53,448 nucleotides of DNA, taken from the NCBI GenBank assembly GCA_964484935.1, contig CAZAFW010000010.1:1-53448 (forward strand). Reading direction: 5' to 3'. The DNA is from BM714 sp964484935 (GTDB lineage: Bacteria > Bacillota > Clostridia > Peptostreptococcales > BM714). This document shows, piece after piece, positions 8,006-15,963 of this stretch (the stretch's first letter is position 1; every line of letters starts with the position of its first letter). The position numbers and the translations under genes were made by a program. Below the pieces are notes generated by a model that was given only the letters and a program-made list of their open reading frames with translations, made no database searches and was not told the origin of the DNA.

Positions 8006-8359
8006 TGGTGGAGGCGGCGGGAATCGAACCCGCGTCCGAAAGCACTTTACATTAAAATTCTCCGAGCGCAGTCATTGATTTATTTCTCGCTTCCGAAGCC
8101 GCTCAATGACAAGCTGCTCCATCGGCCAGTCCCAATTGTTTCAGCAAGAAGTCGAGACACCCCTCAAGCCGGATCCCCGCATATCGACATCCTATAACTG
8201 CGGCGGCGGGTAGGCTACAGCAGGATGAGCCGCATTACGCGGCTAAAGCGTATTTATTATCTGCGTTTATATTTTTTGCCGTGTTTTTTTATGTGGCCCA
8301 AGGCAAACCACAGCTCGCTATTCAATGCTCCATACCCCCGTCGAAACCTGTACGCCCCC
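8006..8359 (-). ncRNA. ssrA: tmRNA
   Basis: 354 nt transfer-messenger RNA, which rescues stalled ribosomes. The 5' end GGGGGCG pairs over seven bases with the 3' end CGCCTCC before A-CCA. The T-loop GGTTCGATTCC and the 5' landmark CAGGTTTCGACGGGGG are present. The internal reading frame (8235-8264) starts with the resume codon GCA and encodes ADNKYALAA followed by TAA, a normal clostridial-type tag ending in ALAA. The 3' CCA is encoded. The 5' end lies only three bases after the smpB stop codon, so the RNA must be released by processing of a joint transcript or come from a promoter inside smpB. Confidence 0.97.
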
Positions 8360-8362
8360 TTG

Positions 8363-8830
8363 TCATTCTCCCCTTTGGGATCTTCGCATTTCCTTCTGCA
8401 TTCTTCTTTCTGCATCCTTCTTGGCAATTGTTTGCCTCTTGTCATAGAGCTTTTTCCCTCTCCCTACGCCAAGTTCAATCTTAACTAGTCCCTTTTCATT
8501 CAAATATATTCTAAGCGGTACTAGTGTTAATCCCTTTTGAGTTGTGTACCCAGTAAGTTTTCTTATTTCCCTTTTATTCAAAAGCAATTTTTTTGGCCTC
8601 AAAGGATCGGTATTGAATATGTTTCCTTTTTCATACGGGCTGACATGAACACCTAAAAGATAAATCTCGCCGCCTTGAATCTCGGCATAGCCTTCCTTAA
8701 GGTTTATTCTTCCCATACGTATCGATTTGACCTCCGTGCCTTTTAAAACCATTCCTGCTTCGTAGGTTTCCTCAATGAAATAATCATGCCTTGCTTTTCT
8801 GTTGTTTGCCAAAACCTTCATTTCATTCAT
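8363..8830 (-). CDS. smpB: SsrA-binding protein SmpB
   Basis: 155 residues, the standard length. The small OB-fold protein binds the tRNA-like part of tmRNA and takes it to stalled ribosomes. Motifs: NNRKARHDYFIEE and AGMVLKGTEVKSIR at the N-terminus, and a C-terminal basic tail (GKKLYDKRQTIAKKDAERR) that enters the mRNA channel. The ATG at 8830 follows AGGTGG closely; the ATG at 8821 is an alternative. It is immediately upstream of ssrA and 40 bases after the small regulator gene. Confidence 0.96.
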   Translation of the reverse strand: MNEMKVLANNRKARHDYFIEETYEAGMVLKGTEVKSIRMGRINLKEGYAEIQGGEIYLLGVHVSPYEKGNIFNTDPLRPKKLLLNKREIRKLTGYTTQKGLTLVPLRIYLNEKGLVKIELGVGRGKKLYDKRQTIAKKDAERRMQKEMRRSQRGE

Positions 8831-8869
8831 GGTCCACCTGCTTCCGCACTTGTATACGCTATGCTTCTT

Positions 8870-9136
8870 TTACACTTCATTTTCGAAATCTTTTTTTGAA
8901 ATCGATGTCTTGACGCTTATTCCCTTGATGTTGCCAAGTTTGCCTGTCAATCCGTTTATTTCGTCCATTGTTCCAAATACTATGATTGATATGACTGAAA
9001 CGCCAAGGTCTTCATAGGGTATCCCCATTCGTCCCTTTATGATTCCCTTGTATTCAGCGACATTGTCGTTGAATATGTGTTGGGTTTCTCTGGGTCTTTC
9101 CAAAATCGCCCCTATGACAGCAAATTTCTTTTTCAT
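8870..9136 (-). CDS. TM1266-family small regulator (ACT-like)
   Basis: 88 residues. It matches the family named 'iron-only hydrogenase system regulator' (TM1266): a ferredoxin/ACT-like fold with RMGIPYEDLGVSVISIIV and LTGKLGNIKGISVKTSISKK. In other clostridia the gene is often next to hydrogenase maturation genes, but here it sits between rnr and smpB and no hydrogenase gene is in view. The start at 9136 is chosen because AAGGAG lies six bases before it; the ATG at 9163 has no such site. Its true role is not established. Confidence 0.75.
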   Translation of the reverse strand: MKKKFAVIGAILERPRETQHIFNDNVAEYKGIIKGRMGIPYEDLGVSVISIIVFGTMDEINGLTGKLGNIKGISVKTSISKKDFENEV

Positions 9137-9169
9137 TGCATGCTCCTTGTCATTTGTATTCAATCAAGA

Positions 9170-9192
9170 CCTCCCGGAAGCTGTCCGGGAGG
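9170..9192 (-). other. GC-rich hairpin between rnr and the TM1266-like gene
   Basis: Perfect arms CCTCCCGGA/TCCGGGAGG with a 5-base loop. No U-tract follows on either strand, so it is more likely an RNA processing or stabilising element than an efficient terminator. Confidence 0.5.
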
Positions 9193-9221
9193 CTCAATAC
9201 TATTTTACCACTTTTTAAGCT

Positions 9222-11354
9222 TTATTTCAATTCCTCAAGCTCGAAGTCTATTTCCCCCTGGGGAACGTCCACTCTAATTAAAAGGACTCGTACATCGTCT
9301 CCAAGCCTGTATCTTTTGCCTGTCCTTTCCCCTGTAAACATCATGTTGTCTCCGTCATAGTTGTAATAATCGTCATCCAGCGATGCCACCCTCACCAAAC
9401 CCTCTATGGTATTCGGCAATTGCACAAAAAATCCGAAGGAAGTGACAGAAGTTATTATTCCGTCAAAAACATCTCCCACGTGGTGGCTCATGTATTCCGC
9501 CTTCTTGAGGTCGTCGGTATCCCTTTCAGCCTCCATTGCTATTCTTTCCCTCTCAGAAGACCTTTCCGAAGTATTTTTGACTATTGCAGACAAGGCTTTT
9601 TTACGCCCTTCCTTAATGCCTCCTTTGATGTATTCCTTTATTATTCTGTGTATCTGCAAATCCGGGTATCTTCTGATTGGCGATGTGAAGTGAGTGTAGT
9701 ACTTTGCCGCCAAACCAAAATGTCCAAGGTTGTCCTCGGAATAGCGGGCTTGCTTCAGAGACCGCAGCATCAATGTATGAACAAACAGCTCCTCTTTGTG
9801 GCCTTTGACTTTTTCAAGCAAGTCTCTCAGCGATTTAGGATGCACCTCTGTTCCAATCCCTTTAATGTGATATCCAAGGTTGTGGACCAAACTGTTGAAA
9901 TTCTCAAGCTTCTCTAAGTCAGGCATTTCATGGACCCTGTATACAAAAGGAATCTTGAGCCAAAACATATGCTCTGCAACGGTTTCATTGCACATCAGCA
10001 TAAAGTCTTCAATTATTTTATGGGAGACAGTTCTTTCCTCTACGACTACATCCACTGCTTCGCGCTCCTCGTTCAGAATAACTTTTGCCTCCGGCAAATC
10101 GAAGTCTATAGCTCCTCTTTCTTCACGGTTTTTACGAATTATGGCACTGAGGTCTCTCATATCTTCAAACATGTCCCTGATGTATTCATATTTTTCAAGC
10201 TCGGGACTCTTTTCATTTTCAAGCAAAGCAGAAACATCTTTGTATGTCATTCTCTCGGAAGAATTAATTATGCTTTCGAAAATATCGTACTTGACCAGTT
10301 TACCTTTTTTATCGATTTGCATTTCCACAGACAATGTCAATCTGTCGACCTTGGGGTTCAAGCTGCATATGCCGTTTGAAAGCCTCTTTGGAAGCATGGG
10401 GATTACCCTGTCGGCAAGATAGACGCTTGTCGCCCTCTTAAGAGCTTCCTTGTCCATCTTTGCGCCTTCGCCGACATAATGCGTAACATCCGCTATGTGG
10501 ACTCCCAACAAAAAATTCCCGTTTTCCAGTTTTTTTATGGAAACCGCATCGTCAAGGTCCTTTGCGTCGGCACCGTCAATAGTGACAATTCTTTCTTTCC
10601 TAAGATCTCTTCTTCCCTCAATTTCAGATTCGCTTACAGTCTCCTCAATTCTTTCGGCCTCGTCAAGCACCTTTTGCGGAAATTCCTCAGGCAGCTGATG
10701 CCGCCTTATTATCGAAAGTATGTCGGTTCCTATATCATCCTTGTCTCCCAGGATTTCAATAATTTTACCTTCCGGATTTCTTCCTTTGGCAGGCCATGCG
10801 GTTATTGAAGCTACAACCTTATGCCCGGCCTTAGCATTCATGGCTTCTGTCTTAGGTATAAAAACATCGGTATTCATCTTTTTGTCGTCGGGAACCACAA
10901 ATCCAAAATTCTTGTTTTCCTCAAAAGTTCCTACTATGACTTCATTATTCCTTTTGCTTATTTTTACAATTTCACCTTCCGTCTTTTTATTGAAGGCACC
11001 CTTGTTTATTACGCGCGCAATTACAGTATCTCCATTCATCGCTCCGTTTATTTTGCTTGCAGGAATGAATATGTCTTCTTTCTCGGTCTTGGAAACAACG
11101 AATCCATATCCGTTCTTAGTCATGTCCAGCTTGCCTACAACCAAATTCAGCTTTTCCGGCAAAGCGTATTTGTCATGCCTTGTCTTGATAATTCGGCCTT
11201 CCTCAACCAATTCATCCAAATATGCTATGAATTTTCCTATATTTTTTCCCTTGACTTGAAACGTCTTTACAAGTTCATCTTCTTTCATCGGTTTATATGC
11301 CTTTTCACTCATCAATTGTATAATTGTATCTTTTTCGATTAAAATATCAATCAC
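9222..11354 (-). CDS. rnr: Ribonuclease R
   Basis: 710 residues. It is a 3'-to-5' exoribonuclease that degrades structured RNA and defective mRNA, and works with tmRNA/SmpB in trans-translation. Order: N-terminal helix-turn-helix, two cold-shock domains (about 70-210), the RNB catalytic domain (motif TIDGADAKDLDDAVS, which holds the metal-binding Asp residues, and the later TSPIRRYPDL), and a C-terminal S1 domain (GDVFDGIITSVTSFGFFVQL). The annotated start is a GTG with AAAGGA very close to it, so the exact first codon is uncertain. It has its own promoter just upstream and lies ahead of the TM1266-like gene, smpB and ssrA. Confidence 0.95.
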   Translation of the reverse strand: MIDILIEKDTIIQLMSEKAYKPMKEDELVKTFQVKGKNIGKFIAYLDELVEEGRIIKTRHDKYALPEKLNLVVGKLDMTKNGYGFVVSKTEKEDIFIPASKINGAMNGDTVIARVINKGAFNKKTEGEIVKISKRNNEVIVGTFEENKNFGFVVPDDKKMNTDVFIPKTEAMNAKAGHKVVASITAWPAKGRNPEGKIIEILGDKDDIGTDILSIIRRHQLPEEFPQKVLDEAERIEETVSESEIEGRRDLRKERIVTIDGADAKDLDDAVSIKKLENGNFLLGVHIADVTHYVGEGAKMDKEALKRATSVYLADRVIPMLPKRLSNGICSLNPKVDRLTLSVEMQIDKKGKLVKYDIFESIINSSERMTYKDVSALLENEKSPELEKYEYIRDMFEDMRDLSAIIRKNREERGAIDFDLPEAKVILNEEREAVDVVVEERTVSHKIIEDFMLMCNETVAEHMFWLKIPFVYRVHEMPDLEKLENFNSLVHNLGYHIKGIGTEVHPKSLRDLLEKVKGHKEELFVHTLMLRSLKQARYSEDNLGHFGLAAKYYTHFTSPIRRYPDLQIHRIIKEYIKGGIKEGRKKALSAIVKNTSERSSERERIAMEAERDTDDLKKAEYMSHHVGDVFDGIITSVTSFGFFVQLPNTIEGLVRVASLDDDYYNYDGDNMMFTGERTGKRYRLGDDVRVLLIRVDVPQGEIDFELEELK

Positions 11355-11379
11355 ATCCTTTGTTTATATTTGTCATTAC

Positions 11380-11409
11380 ATTATACCTGTTTTTCTATTT
11401 TTTTGCCAA
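11380..11409 (-). promoter_or_regulatory. Sigma-A promoter of rnr
   Basis: -35 TTGGCA (11404-11409), 18-bp spacer, -10 TATAAT (11380-11385) on the minus strand. The predicted leader before rnr is about 20 nt. It lies between the hppA terminator and rnr, so rnr-TM1266-smpB-ssrA form a separate unit. Confidence 0.7.
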
Positions 11410-11443
11410 TTATCTGAACAGTCTAATCAAACCTTAGAACTGC

Positions 11444-11472
11444 AAAAACTCCCCTTCATTATGAAGGGGAGT
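11444..11472 (-). terminator. Terminator of secG-hppA
   Basis: Perfect arms ACTCCCCTTCAT/ATGAAGGGGAGT followed by TTTTT on the minus strand, 26 bases after the hppA stop. Confidence 0.92.
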
Positions 11473-11497
11473 TTAAATTAATTTCTTTTATTCAATA

Positions 11498-13504
11498 CTA
11501 AAACAGCATTCCGCCCATTTTTACAAATAACGGTGCGAATACAAGCGCAACTATTGTCATAAGTTTTATAAGGATATTTATTGAAGGTCCAGATGTGTCC
11601 TTGAAAGGGTCTCCAACCGTATCGCCGACAACAGCAGCTTTATGGGGATCGCTTCCTTTTCCTCCATGATTTCCTTCTTCAATGTATTTCTTCGCGTTGT
11701 CCCAAGCTCCGCCTGCATTGGCCATAAATATCGCCATCAGGACTCCTGTTACAAGTGCTCCGGCCAAAAGACCTCCAAGAGCTTCCGGTCCGAGAAGCAA
11801 GCCCATTGCTATCGGGGCAACTACAGCCATTATTCCGGGAACAAGCATTTCCTTGAGTGCCGCCGCTGTGGAAATATCTACGCATTTTGCGTATTCGGGT
11901 TTGGCGGTTCCCTCCATTATTCCAGGTATTTCCTTGAATTGGCGTCTGACTTCTTCAATCATTTCAAATGCTGCCTTTCCTACGGATTCCATCGTCATGG
12001 CCGAGAAAAGGAATGGAAGCATTCCGCCTACAAACAATCCTACAACGACTCTAGGGTCCAATATGCTTATTTCAGTAACCTCGGCCACCGTTGCATAGGA
12101 TGCGAACAAAGCCAAAGCTGTAAGAGCAGCTGAACCTATAGCAAAACCCTTGCCTATGGCGGCTGTTGTATTTCCAACTGCGTCAAGCTTATCTGTAATT
12201 TTTCTTACTTCTTTTGGCAACTCGCACATTTCAGCAATTCCGCCAGCATTGTCCGCAATCGGGCCATAAGCGTCGACTGCAACAGTTACACCTGCAGTTG
12301 AAAGCATTCCGACTGCCGCCAAGGCGATTCCGTAAAGTCCCATGAATTCAAAAGCTATGAGAATTCCAACGCTGATTGCAATAATCGGCGCAGCTGTCGA
12401 AAACATTCCGACTGCCAAACCGCTTATAATTGTTGTTGCAGGTCCGGTTTCGGACTGCATTGCAATCTTCTTGACTGAATTGTAGTCGCCCGAAGTATAT
12501 ATCTCTGTCAATTGTCCAATAACAATCCCAACTATCAATCCTGCAGCTATAGCAAAGAAAGCTTTTAGATTGCCGAAGAACATCCTGCTCATGAAAAATG
12601 CCCCGGCGAGTACAAGAATTCCGCTTACATAGGTACTCGTTTTGAGTGCTTTATGCGGATCTGAATTCTCGTCCCCCTTTACAAAAAGTGTTCCTATGAT
12701 TGATGCTATGATTCCGAATGAAGCCAAGGCCAAAGGAAACAATGCTCCAGCTTTGTCAACTATGCTCATATCAATTACCGCTTTAGAAGAAACGCCAAGA
12801 GTTATGGCGGCTATTATAGATCCTACATACGATTCGAAAAGGTCAGCGCCCATACCAGCAACGTCACCGACATTGTCTCCCACATTGTCAGCAATTACAG
12901 CCGGGTTTCTCGGGTCGTCCTCAGGAATTCCAGCTTCTACTTTTCCAACCAGGTCGGCTCCAACATCTGCAGCTTTTGTATAAATTCCTCCGCCGACACG
13001 TCCAAACAGTGCTATGGAAGAAGCTCCAAGCCCGAATCCGGTTATTATTTCAGGTTTTCCAAAGACTATATATGCCATTCCGACACCGATAATGCCCAGT
13101 CCTACAACAGACATGCCCATTACCGCTCCACCGGAAAATGCAACAGAAAGAGCCTTGTTCATTCCGCCTGACATAGCTGCATTGGCAGTTCTAACATTTG
13201 CTTTTGTAGCCACTTTCATGCCAAAGAAACCAGCCAAAGCTGAAAAAAGAGCTCCAAACAAGAAACATATTGCCGTAAGCCAGTTAATTCCAAAGCCAAC
13301 AACAACAAAAACCACTGCGGCAAAAATAACAAGCGACTTGTACTCCCTTGTCAAGAAAGCCATGGATCCTTCCTGTATATAGGAAGATATTTCTTGCATT
13401 CTTTCATTTCCAACTTCAACTTTATTAATTTTGTTTGCCAGCATCAATGCAAAAAGCAGCGCAGCCACCCCTACAACCGGCACGATGTAAATTAGTGATT
13501 CCAT
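11498..13504 (-). CDS. hppA: Membrane-bound ion-translocating pyrophosphatase, K+-dependent, likely Na+-pumping
   Basis: 668 residues with about 16 membrane helices. It couples pyrophosphate hydrolysis to ion export. The PPi-binding motif DVGADLVGKVE is at 180-190, followed by DNVGDNVGD at 206-214. GNTTAA at 444-449 has Ala where K+-independent enzymes carry Lys, so K+ dependence is predicted. ADLFESY places the key Glu at 224, the position reported for Na+-pumping enzymes; plant-type H+ pumps carry it about one helical turn later. Na+ transport, or combined Na+/H+ transport, is therefore inferred, not shown. It follows secG by 36 bases with a strong GGGAGGAAAAG ribosome site and ends at a strong terminator. 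Confidence 0.94.
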   Translation of the reverse strand: MESLIYIVPVVGVAALLFALMLANKINKVEVGNERMQEISSYIQEGSMAFLTREYKSLVIFAAVVFVVVGFGINWLTAICFLFGALFSALAGFFGMKVATKANVRTANAAMSGGMNKALSVAFSGGAVMGMSVVGLGIIGVGMAYIVFGKPEIITGFGLGASSIALFGRVGGGIYTKAADVGADLVGKVEAGIPEDDPRNPAVIADNVGDNVGDVAGMGADLFESYVGSIIAAITLGVSSKAVIDMSIVDKAGALFPLALASFGIIASIIGTLFVKGDENSDPHKALKTSTYVSGILVLAGAFFMSRMFFGNLKAFFAIAAGLIVGIVIGQLTEIYTSGDYNSVKKIAMQSETGPATTIISGLAVGMFSTAAPIIAISVGILIAFEFMGLYGIALAAVGMLSTAGVTVAVDAYGPIADNAGGIAEMCELPKEVRKITDKLDAVGNTTAAIGKGFAIGSAALTALALFASYATVAEVTEISILDPRVVVGLFVGGMLPFLFSAMTMESVGKAAFEMIEEVRRQFKEIPGIMEGTAKPEYAKCVDISTAAALKEMLVPGIMAVVAPIAMGLLLGPEALGGLLAGALVTGVLMAIFMANAGGAWDNAKKYIEEGNHGGKGSDPHKAAVVGDTVGDPFKDTSGPSINILIKLMTIVALVFAPLFVKMGGMLF

Positions 13505-13540
13505 CTTTTCCTCCCTAAACCTTATTATATTATTTTTTGA

Positions 13541-13771
13541 TTATTGCAAGTAAACCATTGCCAGAGAGCTTATTATGAAAACTATTGCTCCTATTTTTGT
13601 TATTCTGGCCATGATTTCCTCAATCCCTCTGCCCTTTTGTTTTCCCCAGATTTGCTCCGCTCCTCCACCTATGGCTCCAGAAAGTCCGGCACTTTTTCCA
13701 GGTTGCAGCAATATGCTCGCAATCAGTATAATACTTGTAATAATTTGAATTACCATGAATACAGTACTCAT
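13541..13771 (-). CDS. secG: Preprotein translocase subunit SecG
   Basis: 76 residues with two membrane helices (about 3-22 and 55-75) and the conserved loop LLQPGKSAGLSGAIGGGAEQ. It is the small third subunit of the SecYEG channel. Clostridial genomes commonly have eno-secG-rnr-smpB-ssrA; here hppA lies between secG and rnr. A promoter-like pair lies at 13810-13838. The ATG follows AAGGAGGTG. Confidence 0.93.
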   Translation of the reverse strand: MSTVFMVIQIITSIILIASILLQPGKSAGLSGAIGGGAEQIWGKQKGRGIEEIMARITKIGAIVFIISSLAMVYLQ

Positions 13772-13809
13772 TATCTTTTACACCTCCTTGCGTCTTGATT
13801 AACAAAGAT

Positions 13810-13838
13810 ATTCTATCATAGGGCAATTTATAAATCAA
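13810..13838 (-). promoter_or_regulatory. Probable promoter of secG-hppA
   Basis: -35 TTGATT (13833-13838), 17-bp spacer, -10 TAGAAT (13810-13815) on the minus strand, about 40 bases before secG. Confidence 0.5.
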
Positions 13839-13870
13839 TGAAATAAGACTTATTCTTTGTATTATAGCTT

Positions 13871-13904
13871 AAGGCGATGCACTCCAATCTGAAGGCACCG
13901 CCTT
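13871..13904 (-). other. Hairpin after eno
   Basis: Ten-bp stem AAGGCGGTGC/GCATCGCCTT (minus strand, one G-U pair) directly after the eno stop. No U-tract follows. It may be a weak terminator or a 3' stabilising hairpin for the glycolytic mRNA. Confidence 0.5.
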
Positions 13905-13908
13905 TTGA

Positions 13909-15198
13909 CTATTTGATATTGTAAAAAGCTGCTTCTCCGGCAAATTCAGCGGCGTCGGAAAGCGTTTCTTCTATTCTTAGCAGTTGATTGTATTTGGCAA
14001 CCCTGTCGACCCTTGCAGGAGCTCCGGTCTTTATTTGGCCTCCATTTACAGCCACTACAAAATCGGCGATCACAGGGTCTTCGGTTTCACCGGACCTATG
14101 AGATACAACGGTAGTGAATCCGGCCCTTTTTGCCATTTCTATTGCGTCAAGCGTTTCAGTGATTGTTCCTATCTGATTCAATTTGATAAGTATTGAATTG
14201 GCAGAACCTTCTTCTATCCCCCTCTTTAGGCGCTTTGTGTTTGTAACAAAGAGATCGTCTCCAACAATTTGGATTTTTTCGCCAAGTCTTTTTGTCATCA
14301 GCTTCCAGCCGTCCCAGTCCTCTTCAGCCAAACCGTCCTCTATCGAAATTATAGGGTATTTTTCGACAAGCTCCGCATAGTATTCCACCATGTCGGCGGC
14401 TGTTTTGGCAAGACCTTCTCCGGCAAGAGTGTAAAGCTTCTCTTTTGCGTCATACAATTCAGTGGCTGCCACATCAAGCGCAAGTTTAATGTCTTTATCG
14501 GGCTCATATCCTGCCGCCTCCACCGCTTCTATTATCACCTTCAAAGCTTCCTCATTTGAAGTAAGGTTGGGCGCAAATCCGCCCTCGTCGCCTACCGAGG
14601 TGCTTAGTCCCTTCGATTTAAGAACTTTTTTGAGACTATGGTATATTTCAACGCCCATCCTCAGGCATTCCTTATATGTCTCTGCGCCCACAGGCATTAT
14701 CATGAATTCCTGTATGTCCACATTATTATCGGCATGCTTTCCGCCATTAAGTATGTTCATCATTGGAACAGGCAATGTTTTTGCGTTGACTCCTCCAATA
14801 TACTGATAGAAAGGAACTCCCAAAGATGCCGAGGCAGCTTTGGCAACAGCCATTGAAACTCCCAGTATCGCATTTGCTCCCATGTTGCCTTTGTTTTCTG
14901 TTCCGTCGAAGTCAATCATCAGCTTGTCTATTGCCACCTGCTCGAGAGCATCCATCCCAATTATTTCGGGCCGCAGATCCTCCATCACATGGTCGACTGC
15001 TCCTCTTACTCCTTTCCCCATGTAGCGTTGCATATCGCCGTCTCTCAATTCAACTGCCTCATAAGCGCCTGTCGAAGCTCCGGAAGGCACAGCCGCCCTT
15101 CCCATGGTTCCATCCTCCAAATACACCTCTACTTCAAGAGTCGGATTTCCCCTTGAGTCCAATATTTCCCTTGCTGTCATTTCAGTTATGAACAACAT
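13909..15198 (-). CDS. eno: Enolase
   Basis: 429 residues, the normal length. It interconverts 2-phosphoglycerate and phosphoenolpyruvate with Mg2+. N-terminal AREILDSRGNPTLEVEV and AVPSGASTG, the metal ligands in SIEDGL and GDDLFVTN, the catalytic Lys in ILIKLNQIGT and the signature VVSHRSGETED are all present. The ATG has GGAGG seven bases upstream. It is 11 bases downstream of tpiA in the operon pgk-tpiA-eno. The phosphoglycerate mutase gene usually found between tpiA and eno is missing. Confidence 0.97.
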   Translation of the reverse strand: MLFITEMTAREILDSRGNPTLEVEVYLEDGTMGRAAVPSGASTGAYEAVELRDGDMQRYMGKGVRGAVDHVMEDLRPEIIGMDALEQVAIDKLMIDFDGTENKGNMGANAILGVSMAVAKAASASLGVPFYQYIGGVNAKTLPVPMMNILNGGKHADNNVDIQEFMIMPVGAETYKECLRMGVEIYHSLKKVLKSKGLSTSVGDEGGFAPNLTSNEEALKVIIEAVEAAGYEPDKDIKLALDVAATELYDAKEKLYTLAGEGLAKTAADMVEYYAELVEKYPIISIEDGLAEEDWDGWKLMTKRLGEKIQIVGDDLFVTNTKRLKRGIEEGSANSILIKLNQIGTITETLDAIEMAKRAGFTTVVSHRSGETEDPVIADFVVAVNGGQIKTGAPARVDRVAKYNQLLRIEETLSDAAEFAGEAAFYNIK

Positions 15199-15209
15199 GT
15201 CAATACCTC

Positions 15210-15959
15210 CTATTTATACTCGATTATTTTCTTGAAATGCTCCTTGTCAAGACTCGCTCCGCCAACTAGCACTCCGTCAATGTCTTTCTGTTCCATTATA
15301 GTTTTTATGTTGGATTCTTTGACGCTTCCTCCATAAAGTATTCTAATCTTTTCAGAAATTTCTTTTCCGTATTTGTCATAGAGCAATCCTCTTATGTATC
15401 CTATTGTCTTTTGGGCATCCCCGGGCTCAGCTGTCCTTCCGGTCCCTATTGCCCAAACAGGTTCATATGCAATAGCCACGATTGCTGCGTCCTTGCCCGG
15501 TATGTCGTTGAAGGCTCCGAGGATTTGCCTTTTGATGACGGTCTCAGCCTGGCCACCCTCCTTTTCCTCAAGCGTTTCTCCAACGCAAACCACAGGAAAT
15601 ATGTCCTTTTCCAAAGCCCTTTTCAATTTAAGGTTAACCGAAACATCCGTTTCATTAAAGAACTTTCTTCTTTCTGAATGACCTATTATGCAATGTGTGA
15701 TCCCATAATCTTTGAGCATGTCAGCGGAAATTTCTCCTGTAAAAGCACCTTTTTCTTCCTCATGCATGGTTTGGGCACCAATATTCAAATCACTTCCGAG
15801 AGCTTTTGATGAAAGCAGTCCCAAGTGTATGCTGGGCACACAGACAAGAACCTCGTCGCTTGTGCTGTTGGCAACTTTTTTTATTTCATCGATAAAATCC
15901 TCTGCTTCCCGCGTAGACATGTTCATCTTCCAATTTCCCGCTATCAAAGGCCTTCTCAT
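15210..15959 (-). CDS. tpiA: Triosephosphate isomerase
   Basis: 249 residues. It interconverts dihydroxyacetone phosphate and glyceraldehyde 3-phosphate. The N-terminal GNWKMN contains the active-site Lys, IIGHSERR the His, and AYEPVWAIGTG the catalytic Glu; the loop YGGSVKESN closes the phosphate site. The start at 15959 (MRRPLIAGNWK) follows GGGGGAATAATTAT and lies four bases after pgk. A longer reading from 16016 runs into pgk and is not supported. Confidence 0.97.
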   Translation of the reverse strand: MRRPLIAGNWKMNMSTREAEDFIDEIKKVANSTSDEVLVCVPSIHLGLLSSKALGSDLNIGAQTMHEEEKGAFTGEISADMLKDYGITHCIIGHSERRKFFNETDVSVNLKLKRALEKDIFPVVCVGETLEEKEGGQAETVIKRQILGAFNDIPGKDAAIVAIAYEPVWAIGTGRTAEPGDAQKTIGYIRGLLYDKYGKEISEKIRILYGGSVKESNIKTIMEQKDIDGVLVGGASLDKEHFKKIIEYK

Positions 15960-15963
15960 ATAA

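Noticed and set aside
8006..8030. tRNA-like 3' end (T-loop and CCA) as a possible separate tRNA gene
   Set aside because: The pairing partner and 5' end lie 330 bases away and an internal tag frame is present, so it is the tRNA-like domain of tmRNA.
7970..8488. Open frames on both strands across 7970-8488
   Set aside because: They are shadows of tmRNA and smpB; the region is fully explained by ssrA, its terminator and the 3' end of smpB.
13871..13904. Hairpin after eno as an intrinsic terminator
   Set aside because: The stem is good but no T-run follows on the minus strand, so it is listed only as a hairpin.
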